In this document: positions 22,101 to 31,339 of the stretch, in pieces
Position numbering within the stretch: position 1 is the first letter of the stretch
Layout: every line of letters starts with the position of its first letter
Source of the DNA: Harmothoe impar
Lineage: Eukaryota > Annelida > Polychaeta > Phyllodocida > Polynoidae
NCBI GenBank assembly: GCA_947462335.1
Contig: OX381710.1
Coordinates: 35,959,204 to 36,023,203 of the forward strand
Length of the DNA stretch: 64,000 bases
Direction: 5' to 3'
Notes under the pieces: generated by a model
What the model was told of the DNA's origin: nothing
The model's input: only the letters and a program-made list of their open reading frames with translations
Database searches by the model: none
Made by a program: the position numbers and the translations under genes

Positions 22101-22939
22101 GTCCTCCACCTCCATCTACAGAAGACGAGACGCACCTGGCCGACTGCAGTTACGTGGCTGCCACCTCCATGGCCTGTGGGTCATCGGAGTTGGTTCCTGT
22201 GACGTCTGTTCCTAAGACGTCCGTGGCTGTGACGTCTGTTCCTAAGACGTCCGTGGCTGTGACGTCTGTTCCTAAGACGTCCGTGGCTGTGACGTCTGTT
22301 CCTGTGTCACCTGTCTCGGTGACATCTGTTGCTGTGACGTCTACTTCTGTGTCGTTTGATGCTAAGACGATGCAGTATACTACAATGGGGGTGGACACAA
22401 CCGTGTCTTCCTTTGAGACTATGGATACTCCAGCCGGGGTGTCCACTCTAGCGAGGATGGTGGTGAATGAACTGCAGGCAGAGTCATATAACTCGACTCC
22501 TGTCTCAACACCAATACTCGACACCACCTCTTGTCAGTCACCTTGCCAGATAACGGAAAGTGAGACTAGAGAGGCGGTTCAGATACTGATGGAGCTGAAC
22601 GATGCAATTGCAGAGGCTGACCTACGTCTGTCTATCCGTGATGCTGAGGCGCTTATGGCTCCTGAAAACGAACTTGAACAATCCATGATGGTGGATCCTC
22701 CAATGGACCTACCTGTGACGACTGGTTCTATGTCTGGGAACCATCGTCCATCTACCCTGGACATTCCTGTATCCATGGCGAGTGTACCTATGGGTACTCG
22801 AGTGCATTTTCCTAACCCTGATGCTTTGCAGCTAGGGTCTGGGATGGACATATCCATTGAGATGAGTGACAATCGATCTAGTGAATGCATGTCTCCAGTG
22901 TCCAGAAATGAAGAACTTTTGCTGAGTGGCGAGTCATAA
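19133..22939 (+). CDS. E1 third ORF: zinc-finger and coiled-coil accessory protein, not an envelope
   Basis: This 1268-codon frame of unknown function sits where retroviruses carry env. It has no signal peptide and no membrane segment, so an envelope role is not supported. A finger C-P-x2-E-C-x15-A-R-H-L-x4-H-x-H spans residues 356-386. A second cysteine/histidine cluster ending RHLVDVHH spans about 393-428. Residues about 780-950 form a long E/K/L-rich coiled-coil-like stretch. Residues about 1020-1070 contain three exact 10-residue repeats (VTSVPKTSVA type). The rest is low complexity, rich in S, T, P and E. The first finger matches one in the pol fusion of E2. The start ATG at 19133 has a good context. 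Nucleic-acid or chromatin binding is an inference from the fingers. Expression could use the splice sites at 11006 and 19096. Confidence 0.85.
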   Translation: MADNYPSGDSHRRSHSTEVTPLSQEQRELLALGDLESTAPVEYDLPKRFRDADLPKFVYQPPAKMKNRGVKRRNHSNISEIRRTEKVKTTQYLLARGEHVRKLVDMGLSVAQARGFVSGPGLKGLQAGGFPLFQVGNIASPPTSGVTRTDPNMPGIPVHSVSDVPVGAPWGAMSYDRADGLHPVHGNFVPDWNAPTQSTPERIPNMAVMHLAAKFEKFKPDAVIPGSRICRGAYIQELDKFNEKKCTKLFRSPSDNSKSRPYVGEVTGEIGSRARLPSYEDTERDMEFWLEHTSSGAHQAYKFWDEVIKQSMGTYRAADLSNEDRDRLKWAWMTFVPPGMPTYKPGRGWRIGSGQCPFNECMDRNPIAEYLDLYQFARHLVEFHAHSKMMWQCRAKSNRSVKCMKDGEPFSTSRKGCMIRHLVDVHHMKAETAMSNLDILENSPEALGLTDREKCVRVPQGLAYTLMFNHNPRRLWLNQKAWPYYIQDFPEKASDYRSKMELATPPKGKMLSEGKTVDYGVYTPVSVTLGEMRTTGSEESSASAGLDSSPDGRSTPTKRRAPGSSCGFSRNTTESNKEGSGGSLPRVAVSPRLAIEEKMVNDLLASPVEEEDDCVFVGEEVIPPTTISEARGNPGVSRKILKTENTSTDSQGYVTGKIESVSGKEDSKSKMTYRTIDFQSEGDDWVDQKFTPPAGRVQSSKIEMRKEQEIGRRLSSVPSPSTCMGGLSLNSPSSGVGEEDISLESVPLPKLTGDIDHPENISIRNLLKEQYVTGLKSSFDTLDLACQLALQGARAQAEQLVKESRLAELEKVETAKAELLSKMSKMTEENEALKRQLGQRDDMVATSSRIVDDLRLNIEKSRMESQFLVDDLKVKLDRSKDMVSSAEHKLTAARTEISLKIKIIRKLEHEIGGLTEEFSSYRKEAQQNDDFYEELAEFFEDCYEIPLSSWYDESVYRVERGSAPLPLGFDGDAYAQRLRADSRASNTPRSPPPPSTEDETHLADCSYVAATSMACGSSELVPVTSVPKTSVAVTSVPKTSVAVTSVPKTSVAVTSVPVSPVSVTSVAVTSTSVSFDAKTMQYTTMGVDTTVSSFETMDTPAGVSTLARMVVNELQAESYNSTPVSTPILDTTSCQSPCQITESETREAVQILMELNDAIAEADLRLSIRDAEALMAPENELEQSMMVDPPMDLPVTTGSMSGNHRPSTLDIPVSMASVPMGTRVHFPNPDALQLGSGMDISIEMSDNRSSECMSPVSRNEELLLSGES
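22199..22303 (+). repeat. 30-bp coding minisatellite in E1 third ORF
   Basis: Three tandem copies of GTGACGTCTGTTCCTAAGAC plus CTCCGTGGCT-like sequence are followed by degenerate copies up to about 22350. The unit is a multiple of three, so it adds ten residues per copy without breaking the frame. Each unit contains a TGACGTC (CRE-like) word. Confidence 0.85.
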
Positions 22940-24431
22940 AAACATTCCCAGTTGCAGCATATATGGAACCTCTACCATGTGTCGTCATCAAGATTGAACT
23001 TTTGCAGTAGTGGGGTTATTAATACACCACGGACCGTATGATGCTTTATACCATAGACTATGGGTCACAATATGTACGTATATATTTATGAAAGACTGAG
23101 ATGACAAGAACAGTGGATCATTATCACCTATTTATGAAAAGACTTTGATATGATCTAGGTTTGCAGTTGTCGTCATATAAGAAACTGTTAAAACCATCAC
23201 CAAAGAGTGTTCTATTTTGCCATAAGACAGTATTTGTAAAACGGGTTCTGTTTGATTTGATGACATGTGCTATAGGTATGATTATTGTATGCCGATTGTG
23301 ATACTCTGAATTAACCGTCCAATAAGTAAGGGTATGAGGGACTGGATCCTAATGATACCTACTGAAAGGTTGCTTGACTGCATTCGTACTATGTGTAGAT
23401 CTGTGGTAATAACATATCAATGAACCTGAGAAACGTAAAATTTATTCAGGTACTAGGAGTGGAAATTGCGTAAGTTGTTATGGAGATCCGTAGGCTCCCG
23501 TTGATTACTTTCAGAAGGAAGGTATCGAGTGAGGAGCCGGATCATTCTATTTTTCAGCTTGCTGCGTTTTTGATCTTTGAACTAAGTGTGGAGACTAATT
23601 CTCCCTGAAACGTTGAGATATGTTGCCATGACACTTGATCTGATTGCTTTCAGTATTCCTATATGGAGAGTGTCACTTGTGTTATTGTGTAGAGTACGCC
23701 AAAAAGGACACCTGGGTGACCATGGTGCATAAGGTTTTGGAGACCTTGATTGGATTGAAAACTGCATTTACCGGATCTACGCTATATGTTCATTTATTCC
23801 AAAAATATTGATCTTTCAAACCTTACTCTGGCACGTAAAGCGAGTGAGTCTATTCAAATAGACGGGTTGGGTCAAGGTTTACTATAAAGTCGACACTTGC
23901 CACCTTTTTGTTTCCAATATGTCTTGTACTAAAAAAATTGGTAACTTTTAAGGAGAAGTGCTCATATTTGATCTGTATGTATACGATACCTGTTGTAACA
24001 AATCGTTTTCGATGAGACATGGTTAGTATGCGATAAATATGTCTTAAAGGTTTTATATATTTTTTTATGATATATAGTCAAGTTTGTTTTATAGGGCTTG
24101 ACTGGCTGTGTGGAGTTTATCCTCTTAGTCCCATAAATCATGACTGTTATTGAAGGATGATACTCGATTATTGTGTAACTGGATCCTGATGGTTGATATG
24201 ATTGACGTTAATATCAAAAAGGATGAATACATATCTATGATACCCAAGAAATATATTAGTGTTTCTGATAGAAAGAGTTACGCTTGCCTCCACTATGTAT
24301 GTGTTTGGAGACAATATATTTGTTTTTTTGGGTTGTTTGGAGATAAAATTTGTCATTGTATCAAGGTAGTATAATAATACTGCACTTTGTGCTGCTATTT
24401 AGACGCTATGATATTGTCTGAAGGGGGGTAG
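22940..24431 (+). other. E1 3' noncoding region and polypurine tract
   Basis: About 1.5 kb of AT-rich sequence without a coding frame separates the third ORF from the 3' LTR. The purine run GAAGGGGGG at 24420-24428, just before TAG and the LTR, is the likely plus-strand primer. The short frames here have no known domain. Confidence 0.7.
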
Positions 24432-25209
24432 TGTAGTGGGTCGCCGCTGTACTATTTCTATGGAACCAGTTGGAGTTATATTTGGTATATGTGTTGTCGT
24501 GTATCCAGGCCGCACTCCTGTCTACTGCCGAGTATAAGGTTATATAAGCCCACCTGAGGAATGGTGGAGCGCGGCCTGGTTATGTGCATTGAGCCGTGAC
24601 CGCCACGTGTCACCGGACATATCTCGGGTACGGTGTCGGCTCGGATGCACCGGCGCGTGGTTACCCGGAGTTCCTCGGGAACTCAAGTGTTTACGAGTAA
24701 TGGAGAGAATTACATAACGACCAGTACATAAGACCTGGGGTTCTGCTAATCGAGGACCCAGTCTTGCTGCGCACTTCGGCCAGCTTGGCTGCTCCACAAC
24801 AGAGCTTCCCCGAACTCTGTTGTACCTTTTAGGCCTAGTCCTGTCGCTGCTTCCACCTTGGTCACCCTGCGTCTTTCTCTGTTCCACCCTCTGGGGGAAC
24901 TAGAGGAGATAGACGCACTGGTGTACAACTCCGGGTACAGAACTCCCTCTGGGGGAGTCTGATCCAAGTGGAGTTAACCAAGATGGAAGAGAGCCTTGGA
25001 ACTCGGGAATTATGTACTAGACCGTGAGCGTATACCTCCTGTATGTTCATATGACCACTGGTGTTCAGAAGCCTATTTGATTATTGCTATCCGTCTGTAT
25101 GATTACGAGCCGTATGTCAGAATGAATAAAGTGTAATTTCTGAACAACCTATTTTCGAATCTGGAGTTTTTCATAGCAGATGTCTATCTTAGAATAGCCA
25201 ACAGCTACA
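24432..25209 (+). repeat. E1 3' LTR (778 bp, uninterrupted)
   Basis: It begins TGTAGTGGGTC and ends AACAGCTACA, followed by the target duplication CTAG. It carries the TATA box (24541-24547) and AATAAA (25125-25130). It preserves the empty site of the transposon that split the 5' LTR. Short minus-strand frames repeated in both LTRs are shadows. Confidence 0.95.
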
Positions 25210-25289
25210 CTAGTGTGAGCTGCCTTTTCAGATAATTGGACTGGCTGTATAGCACAACTTAACAATCAAACTTATAGGAATGGTATGTC

Positions 25290-25465
25290 CATTATCGCCG
25301 ACATGCATAAATGCAACCCTGTCGAATCTACGCGCCACGGCTGCATTTATGCACCATGTCGACCCTTTAGGATAGCGTTATCAACCCAGTTGGGTGAGCA
25401 TGATGCATGGATACAGCACTGGTAAGTTACTCGCTAGGGAATCATAACGATAAAGCACATGTTCC
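25290..25465. mobile_element. Hairpin MITE family member
   Basis: It shares CATGATGCATG, ATACAGCACTGGTAAGTTACTC and GCTAGGG with the copies at 7925, 58020 and 61290. A local inverted pair, TGCATAAATGCA and TGCATTTATGCA, forms a stem at 25301-25350. Boundaries are approximate. Confidence 0.5.
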
Positions 25466-25620
25466 AAAGGGCTATGTGGATAGGATAAACTTGGTGGAGC
25501 GTATTTGGACACGCAACGCCCATGATTATATATACAAGCAGACTGTTGGCCGTTTATTTTTTTGTGCGGTATTCATATTTCCGGTACTTTTTTAAATGTT
25601 GTATCCTATTGAAATCAGCC

Positions 25621-25851
25621 CAACACGCTATAGAGCTAATGTGTCCGTCCCTGTACACCCTCAGGTAAGACGCGCCATAGAGCTACTGTGTCCGTCCCTG
25701 TACACCCTCAGGTAACACACGCCATATCAATACTGTTCGTGTTTAAATAGATCAATAAAAGATAAATCAACCTCTCAATCAACCTCTCAGAGCTACTGTG
25801 TCCATCCCTCAACAGCCTCAGGTAACACACGCCATAGAGCTACTGAGTCCA
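25621..25851. repeat. 47-bp minisatellite, left part
   Basis: The units run CCATAGAGCTACTGTGTCC then CCCTGTACACCCTCAGGTAA and ACACAC. An AT-rich interruption occupies about 25727-25795. The array continues at 27863-28309 on the far side of a transposon insertion. Confidence 0.85.
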
Positions 25852-26130
25852 CCCTGGAAACAAATTCCCGTGAATTCCCCCTGAATAACACGGGTTGAAC
25901 TGGGGTCAGTCCCGGGAATAACCCGGGTTCTCTTCCCATGATATCACGGGATTCTGTGATCAAAATTTCCCGTTATATCACGGGATTCTGTTAAAGAGGG
26001 GTGCATGGGTTCGAATCCCATACTAGTAGACCTGAATGGTTCTAGTGAACCTGTCTAGTGTGATTTATCTAAATATTCTTACAAAAAAATCCATATACAT
26101 TCCTTTTGACCACTTACCAACATATGCTTG

Positions 26131-26200
26131 TCCTGTCCGGGAACTGAACCTGCTACCCTTAGACCCATAGTCCCGTGCTCTAGCAACTGACCTACTGGGA
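26131..26200 (-). repeat. tRNA-like module
   Basis: On the minus strand, TAGGTCAGTTGCTAGAGCAC resembles an A box and GGTTCAGTTCCCG a B box at tRNA spacing. Stems are incomplete. A B box without a clear A box (GGGTTCGAATCCC) lies on the plus strand near 26008-26022, and another on the minus strand near 27695-27710. Confidence 0.5.
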
Positions 26201-26264
26201 TATGTATTGGGAGAGATACATGATCTGTGACCAGTGGTGACTGTACTATAATAAATTATGTATA

Positions 26265-26486
26265 CCGTAAATTCTCGCGTATAAGCCTAACTCTCGTATA
26301 AGCCGCACCCCGAGTTTGGGGCGATCCTATAAGCCACACTGGCCATCTGATTATGGTGGCTTTAATACTCTACTATAGTAACAAAAACTCGCGTATAAGC
26401 CGCACCCAGACCATGGGCCGATCCTATAAGCCGCACCAGCGATCTGACCCTCGTACTAGCCGCGGCTTCTACGCGAGAATTTACGG
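26265..26486. mobile_element. Nested pogo-like MITE, TA duplication
   Basis: The termini CCGTAAATTCTCGCGTATAA and the inverse of CCGTAAATTCTCGCGTA are flanked by TA at 26263-26264 and 26487-26488. The subterminal words TCGCGTATAAGCCGCACC are repeated within its 222 bp. It lies inside the 2009-bp transposon, so it inserted later. Confidence 0.88.
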
Positions 26487-26672
26487 TACATAGAGTTGTT
26501 TTTGACAAAGACAGAAGCAGGATAGACATGAGGGACCTTTAGCAAACCCAATGTAGCCAATTAAACATAGACATATCCTATACTTTTAACACTGCTACTT
26601 CTGCGTATAGTAAGCTTAGATGTACATGAATGTAGATTTTCCCATTATTTCTTTCATGAAAAAAAAAAGATC

Positions 26673-26741
26673 ACTAGGGATTTGAACTACCTACCTTCAG
26701 ATCTACAGTGCCAGGCTCTACAGACTGAGCTAACCGGGCTT
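26673..26741 (-). repeat. tRNA-like module, copy 1 of 3
   Basis: The minus strand reads GCCCGGTTAGCTCAGTCTGT then AGAGCC and, about 35 bp on, a B-box-like AGTTCAAATCCC. It is nearly the same as 26933-27001 (minus) and 27456-27526 (plus). The A box TAGCTCAG..GTAGAGC is typical of many tRNAs, including Lys and Ala. Confidence 0.6.
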
Positions 26742-26801
26742 GCTGAAGGGTTGATGCTTAGGGTGATGGAGTTTCATTCTGCACCCTCTCTCTGTGATAC
26801 A

Positions 26802-26917
26802 AATAGGGACCTTTAGAAAACCTGATGTAGCTCCTTAAACACTGATGTAGCAATGGCAAAATTGTAGGCTACATCTGGGTCTAATGAACTACCTTAGCTT
26901 TGCTAAAGGTCCCTATT
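26802..26917. mobile_element. 116-bp palindromic MITE
   Basis: The ends AATAGGGACCTTTAG and CTAAAGGTCCCTATT are inverted copies. Related ends recur near 26534 and 27028-27145, where TTGCTAAAGGTCTC is seen. No target duplication is clear. Confidence 0.6.
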
Positions 26918-26932
26918 TTCCCCATTAGAGCT

Positions 26933-27001
26933 CATTAGGGATTCGACCTCTCCACCTTCAGATGTAAAGTGCTAGGCTCTACAGACTGAGCTAACCGGGC
27001 T
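26933..27001 (-). repeat. tRNA-like module, copy 2 of 3
   Basis: This is a near-copy of the module at 26673-26741 with the same flanking TTGCTGAA..GGTTGATGC. It indicates duplication of a segment inside the transposon. Confidence 0.6.
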
Positions 27002-27455
27002 TGCTGAATGGTTGATGCATGGAAAGGTAATAGGGTCCTGTAGCAATGTCGATGCAGCCTATTTAGAGATGACGTAGCCTATGCCTGTAACATTGCTATG
27101 TTTGCATTTAATGAGATATATCAGGTTGCTAAAGGTCTCTAATGTTTCATTCTGCACCCTCTCTCTCTCTGATACAAAACAACTGTATGAAGGAATCATT
27201 TAACATGGGGCATTTTGCACATTTAACACATACACACACTTGTATTCTCCCATTAATTGTGGTGTTAAAGTGATACTTCCAATCCCTCAGGAGATTCATT
27301 GACTTGGCTTTTGATTTCTAATTCTAAAGTAATTAGTAATAGAAACTAAGCTTTCCAACTACAAATACATTGTCCCTTGCACTAGCATGTGGACCATTGG
27401 AACAGGGAGAAGGTGCAGATCAAACACTACCATTCCATGCATCAACCATTCAGCA

Positions 27456-27526
27456 AGCCCGGTTAGCTCAGTCTGTAGAGCCTACCACTATAGATCTGAA
27501 GGTTGAGAGGTCAAATCCCTAGTGAT
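27456..27526 (+). repeat. tRNA-like module, copy 3 of 3 (inverted)
   Basis: The plus strand carries GCCCGGTTAGCTCAGTCTGT and the B-box-like AGGTCAAATCCC. It is inverted relative to the other two copies, so the interior of the transposon is itself partly palindromic. Confidence 0.6.
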
Positions 27527-27862
27527 CTTTTATTTTTCTATCACTCATTTAGAAAACATTTATTTCACACCAACATGTAGAAGATACATTTTTAATGGGT
27601 TTTTTTTTATCATCAACTCATGCTTGAATAAGGTAGAAATACACCTATGCTATGGTGTGCACAATTCTACCCCATTGGTTCAATAAGTGAACTGACACAG
27701 GGGTTCGAACCCACATCCTGCTGATTTGCTAGGGTAAATCCCGTGATTTTACAAGATTCTACATGTAAAATCACGTCTTTTAATCCCGTGATATCACGGG
27801 AAATTTTGCTCACAGAATCCCCAAAACTTCCCGGGAATATCCCGTGACTTGTTACCAGGGCA

Positions 27863-28309
27863 GCCCTCAACAGCCTCAGGTAACACACACCATAGAGTTA
27901 CTGTATCCAGCCCTGTACACCCTCAGGTAACACATACCATAGAGTTACTGTGTCCATCCCTCAACAGCCTCAGGTAACACACACCATAGAGTTACTGTGG
28001 CCATCCCTCAACAGCCTCAGGTAACAGACGCCATAGAGTTACTGTGTCCAACCCTGTACACCCTCAGGTAACACATACCATAGAGTTACTGTGTCCAGCC
28101 CTCTACCGCCTCAGGTAACAGACACCATAGAATTACTGTACACCCTCAGGTAACAGACACCATCCCAGTGGGCACAAAATTCATCTCATCGTTGAATCAA
28201 TGTTGAATCAATATTGACTCAATATTGACATATAGTTATCAATGCTGATTCAATGTTCTGTGCCCACTGGGATAGAGTTACTGTGTCCAGCCCTGTACAC
28301 CCTCAGGTA
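27863..28309. repeat. 47-bp minisatellite, right part
   Basis: About eight to nine units of ACCATAGAGTTACTGTGTCC plus AGCCCTGTACACCCTCAGGT are interrupted by the 108-bp MITE at 28164-28271. Unit variants differ at AGCTACTG/AGTTACTG and CCTCAACAGCC/CTGTACACCC. Confidence 0.88.
28164..28271. mobile_element. 108-bp MITE, CCCAGTGGGC ends, AT duplication
   Basis: The termini CCCAGTGGGCACA and TGTGCCCACTGGG are inverted. AT is duplicated at 28162-28163 and 28272-28273. Adjacent minisatellite units (CACCATAGAG) show the empty site. The interior is built from TTGAATCAATATTGA-type words. Confidence 0.9.
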
Positions 28310-29103
28310 TAAGAGGTGAGGCTGTAAGCCTAATCACCCCTCATGAGTCATTTCTAGCATCTAGAGACAAATGCAGCAAGTACTAGTAATGGTGACTTTT
28401 CAAAGACGTTGAACTTTTCTGAGGTTCGACTGACAAGAAAGAAAAACATGATATCAATTCCTGAAACCTGATGAACACCTCTTGTACGATACTTTTTTTT
28501 GTGAAAATGTTCATATTAGATCTGTCTACATGTTCCAGAAACGAGTATTCTGAAATCCTAATGACAGTGGTAACTCTACCTCATTAAGACAAGTGCACAG
28601 ATTAGGTATATTAATCTGTGGCAGGTTACTCTTTCTTTTTACATTGATTTAAAGCCAACGTCACCTGGTGGATAATGTTTTATTAAGTATTCTATGACGT
28701 ATGATTGACGTCATGACGGACATTTTAATCAAACCAATCGCTGGCTGGCTGATCTCATGAGCAGTGTTATCCTGAATTAATCTGCAATGAAAATAAAAGT
28801 GGCTGGAAAACCAATATTCATGGATTAGGACGGCATGGTAAACATGTCTTATCGCTCCATTTTTAGAAAGGCCGGCCTATGGATGATTTATCGGTCCGTG
28901 TTAACTTTGATGGGGTAAGGAAGGTCGGCGGGAAGGGGGCATAATGGGAGTGACAAAAGCTGCTGCTCCCATAGAAATCAGTATGTTGATTCAATGAGCA
29001 GCTCATCTGTTTAAACTGCAGGCCATAAGCTACTCTCTATACTACAACCTCACAGCCGTGGCCTTGGGACCGGGGAGGCCCGGACCCCAATCACAGAGGA
29101 GGA
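28310..29103. other. Intergenic sequence, nothing recognised
   Basis: No open frame, RNA gene or transposon terminus stands out here. A short direct word GCTGGCTGGCTG occurs near 28742. The segment simply joins the minisatellite to the next transposon. Confidence 0.4.
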
Positions 29104-29105
29104 TA

Positions 29106-30037
29106 CCCTGTAAACACACTACCTGATTTCAACGTAGCAGAGAGGTTTGTCTAGATATTTTATCAACCAAAGGTTTGAATTACGATTTTTTGCAAGGTTT
29201 GTGGACGTCAAAACATGAAGGTTTATTGACGTTCAATGGACGTTTATTTCTAATTTACGTGTTTCTACCTCATTCAAACGTAAATAAACGTAGCATATCT
29301 ACGTTTATTTACGTCAGAATGAGGTAAACTTCTTTGCATAAACTTTTAAATACTTCTCTGGTATCACACTAGAGGCCAGCACTATCCAGTATGGATAGAA
29401 TCAAACAGTCTCTGCTCAAATCTACCACATTTAAAGCAGCAAACTCTTAATAACCGTGAATTTAATATTATAAGAATCAGCCACACATCATTGGACATTT
29501 ATGTGATAGGAGATTATATGAAAAAAAATGTGTGTAAGATATGTATTAGGGTACTTCACTGATTGAACACCACATTGGTGGTAATGAAAGAAATACAAAG
29601 CCTGACTGCAGCCATGGCATATCTTAATTGTATACCTATAGGGCATGAAACACTCTGTCTACCAAGCTATCCTAAAAGCGTAATAAAGTGCTTGAACAAA
29701 TATGATATAAAAAGGAAATGGTGGCTTACTGTAGTTGGTCAGTTATCTATACAATTAACTATAACATTTGTGAACGTAAATATACATCAATGACACAGAG
29801 CTATGGTTAAATACTGCTATTTCATATAAAAAGTAGGTATAATTTTCATCAATTTACGTTTTATCTCAACATATATTTACGTCTGAATGAGGTAGAAAAA
29901 CGTAAATGAAACCTAAACGTTCATTGAACGTAAATAAACCTTCATGTTTTGACGTTCATAAACCTTGTAAAATTACGTAGTTTACACCCTAAATGGACGT
30001 AGATTTACGTCTGGGCTACGTATCTGTGTTTACAGGG
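29106..30037. mobile_element. 932-bp non-autonomous DNA transposon, CCCTGTAAAC ends, TA duplication
   Basis: The termini CCCTGTAAACACA and TGTGTTTACAGGG are flanked by TA at 29104-29105 and 30038-30039. Both arms hold inverted arrays of ACGTAAATAAACGT and CGTTTATTTACGTC. A short plus-strand frame (29563-29793) shows no transposase signature. Terminal form matches the elements at 9755, 25852 and 28164. Confidence 0.85.
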
Positions 30038-30629
30038 TAGGCGTTAAGAAATTGAAGATTCTGAAATTCGTTTATTCATCCTGGCATAAAGTATGTCTGG
30101 GCCTCCTGCCTAAACTTGCTAAGACCCTATTATAAATTACAATATTCAAAAACCTTAACGGGTACCTATTCCGTCATCTAATATACCCAAGTAGAAGTGG
30201 GCAAGGGACTAAAATCAGAAGTGAGGGAGACCAAGCACTAATGTCTTACAGAAATTATATGCAATGAGATTCTGATTCCTAACACCCCTACACAGGGAAC
30301 CCATTCACGGAACCCACTACCCCAATCCCATTCGCTGTACCCACAGCCATAGGGCAGTCTCTTGAGCAGCTCCCTTGGTCTGGTTCCAAATGATGAGTAG
30401 ATGATGATCTGCTCGGAGAAAATGCGCCCACTGTGAGTCAGTGATCCTAATTGGCTCTGGCCCTCCGGTGGGCCTGGCTCAGGGCTTGGCACCACCCACC
30501 ATCCCCCCGGGGAGGTGGGCGGATGGTGGGCGGTGGGCGACCCGAAAAAATGCCACCCCCTGAGCCGGTCCCAGTTCCGTGCAGCACGGGGTCTTATCGC
30601 CCCTCCTGTACCCCCTGTGAGGCTCCTAA

Positions 30630-31336
30630 GTCTCAAAAAGCCCCTATCCCTCAAATATTTGTGGGATAGGGGCCTTTTGAGACTTAGGGCACATCTAAAG
30701 TTCCTAAAATTTAATGTCAAAAAGTCCCTATCCCACAAAAATTTGAGACATCTGGACCACATTCAAACAACCCTTATCTAACAACAAATTTAGAGATATT
30801 ATATAATACGGGCCATTTGAGAGATAGGGACAGGCCCCTATCCTACAAAAGATCCCTAAGTATCAAAACCCCTATCCAGCAAAAGCATTTGTAAACAATT
30901 TTAAGGTTTGGCCAAAAATACTAGAAAGGAGGAGGTCCAAATCTTTTTGGTCCCCTCCTTCAGGCAGGTCCAATAATAGTCTCCTCTTAAAAAATTACCA
31001 AAATTAATAAATGACCACTCCCTTTCTTATTTAGTGAGCGGTCATCAACAGGGGGAGGCTGGTGAAAAGTCTTGACCCCTCCTGAGGCGGATGTTACTAA
31101 GGGTGGAATGGTAGTGGGAATATTATCCAATATCCTATAAGTGTGATTTATCTATTGCACATATTTAACCAATGGGACACTTTTGAGGGATAGTGGCTTT
31201 TGAGGGATAGGGAAATGCCAAAAAATATTTTTGACTTAGGGACTTCACATAGCCCCATGTCTCAAACCATTTTGAGAGACTTTGAGGGATAGGGGCCTTT
31301 TGAGGGATAGGGGCCTCACCCCCCCCCCCCCCCCCA
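30630..31336. repeat. Inverted CCCTATCCCTCAAA repeat region ending in poly-C
   Basis: CCCCTATCCCTCAAATATTT near 30641 and its inverse TTTGAGGGATAGGGGCC near 31280-31310 recur several times in both orientations. This suggests a decayed foldback transposon. A pure C run follows at about 31318-31336. The minus-strand frame over 30238-30762 has no recognisable domain. 30040-30630 otherwise holds nothing clear. Confidence 0.5.
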
Positions 31337-31339
31337 CAG

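Larger units (their letters stand above)
9126..25209 (+). mobile_element. E1: giant Ty3/gypsy LTR retrotransposon with third ORF
   Basis: The element runs from the 5' LTR to the 3' LTR and is flanked by CTAG at 9122-9125 and 25210-25213. Its order is LTR, primer site, splice donor, gag, -1 frame pol (protease, reverse transcriptase, RNase H, integrase), a 0.95-kb gap, a separate 1268-codon ORF, and a purine-rich tract abutting the 3' LTR. RT-RNase H before integrase is the Ty3/gypsy order. It is 16,084 bp, or about 15.0 kb without the transposon inserted in the 5' LTR; typical gypsy elements are 5-8 kb. All three large frames are intact and the LTRs differ at one site I can see, so the insertion is young. 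The LTRs and frames are autonomous-looking. Confidence 0.95.
25852..27860. mobile_element. 2009-bp non-autonomous DNA transposon, CCCTGG ends, CA duplication
   Basis: The ends are CCCTGGAAACAA and the inverse of CCCTGGTAACAA. Flanking CA lies at 25850-25851 and 27861-27862. Neighbouring minisatellite units (GTCCAGCCCT) show the empty site. Both arms contain CCCGTGATATCACGGG-type palindromes. The interior has at least five tRNA-like modules, a nested pogo-like MITE and a second small MITE. There is no transposase frame. It shares the end structure of the transposons at 9755, 28164 and 29106. Confidence 0.88.

Noticed and set aside
19133..22939. Envelope glycoprotein as identity of the E1 third ORF
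   Set aside because: No signal peptide, no hydrophobic membrane segment and no furin-type site with a fusion peptide. It has zinc fingers and low-complexity charged regions instead.
30238..30762. 174-codon minus-strand frame and overlapping plus-strand frames
   Set aside because: They lie in inverted CCCTATCCC repeats and GC-rich low-complexity DNA, and the translations match nothing recognisable.
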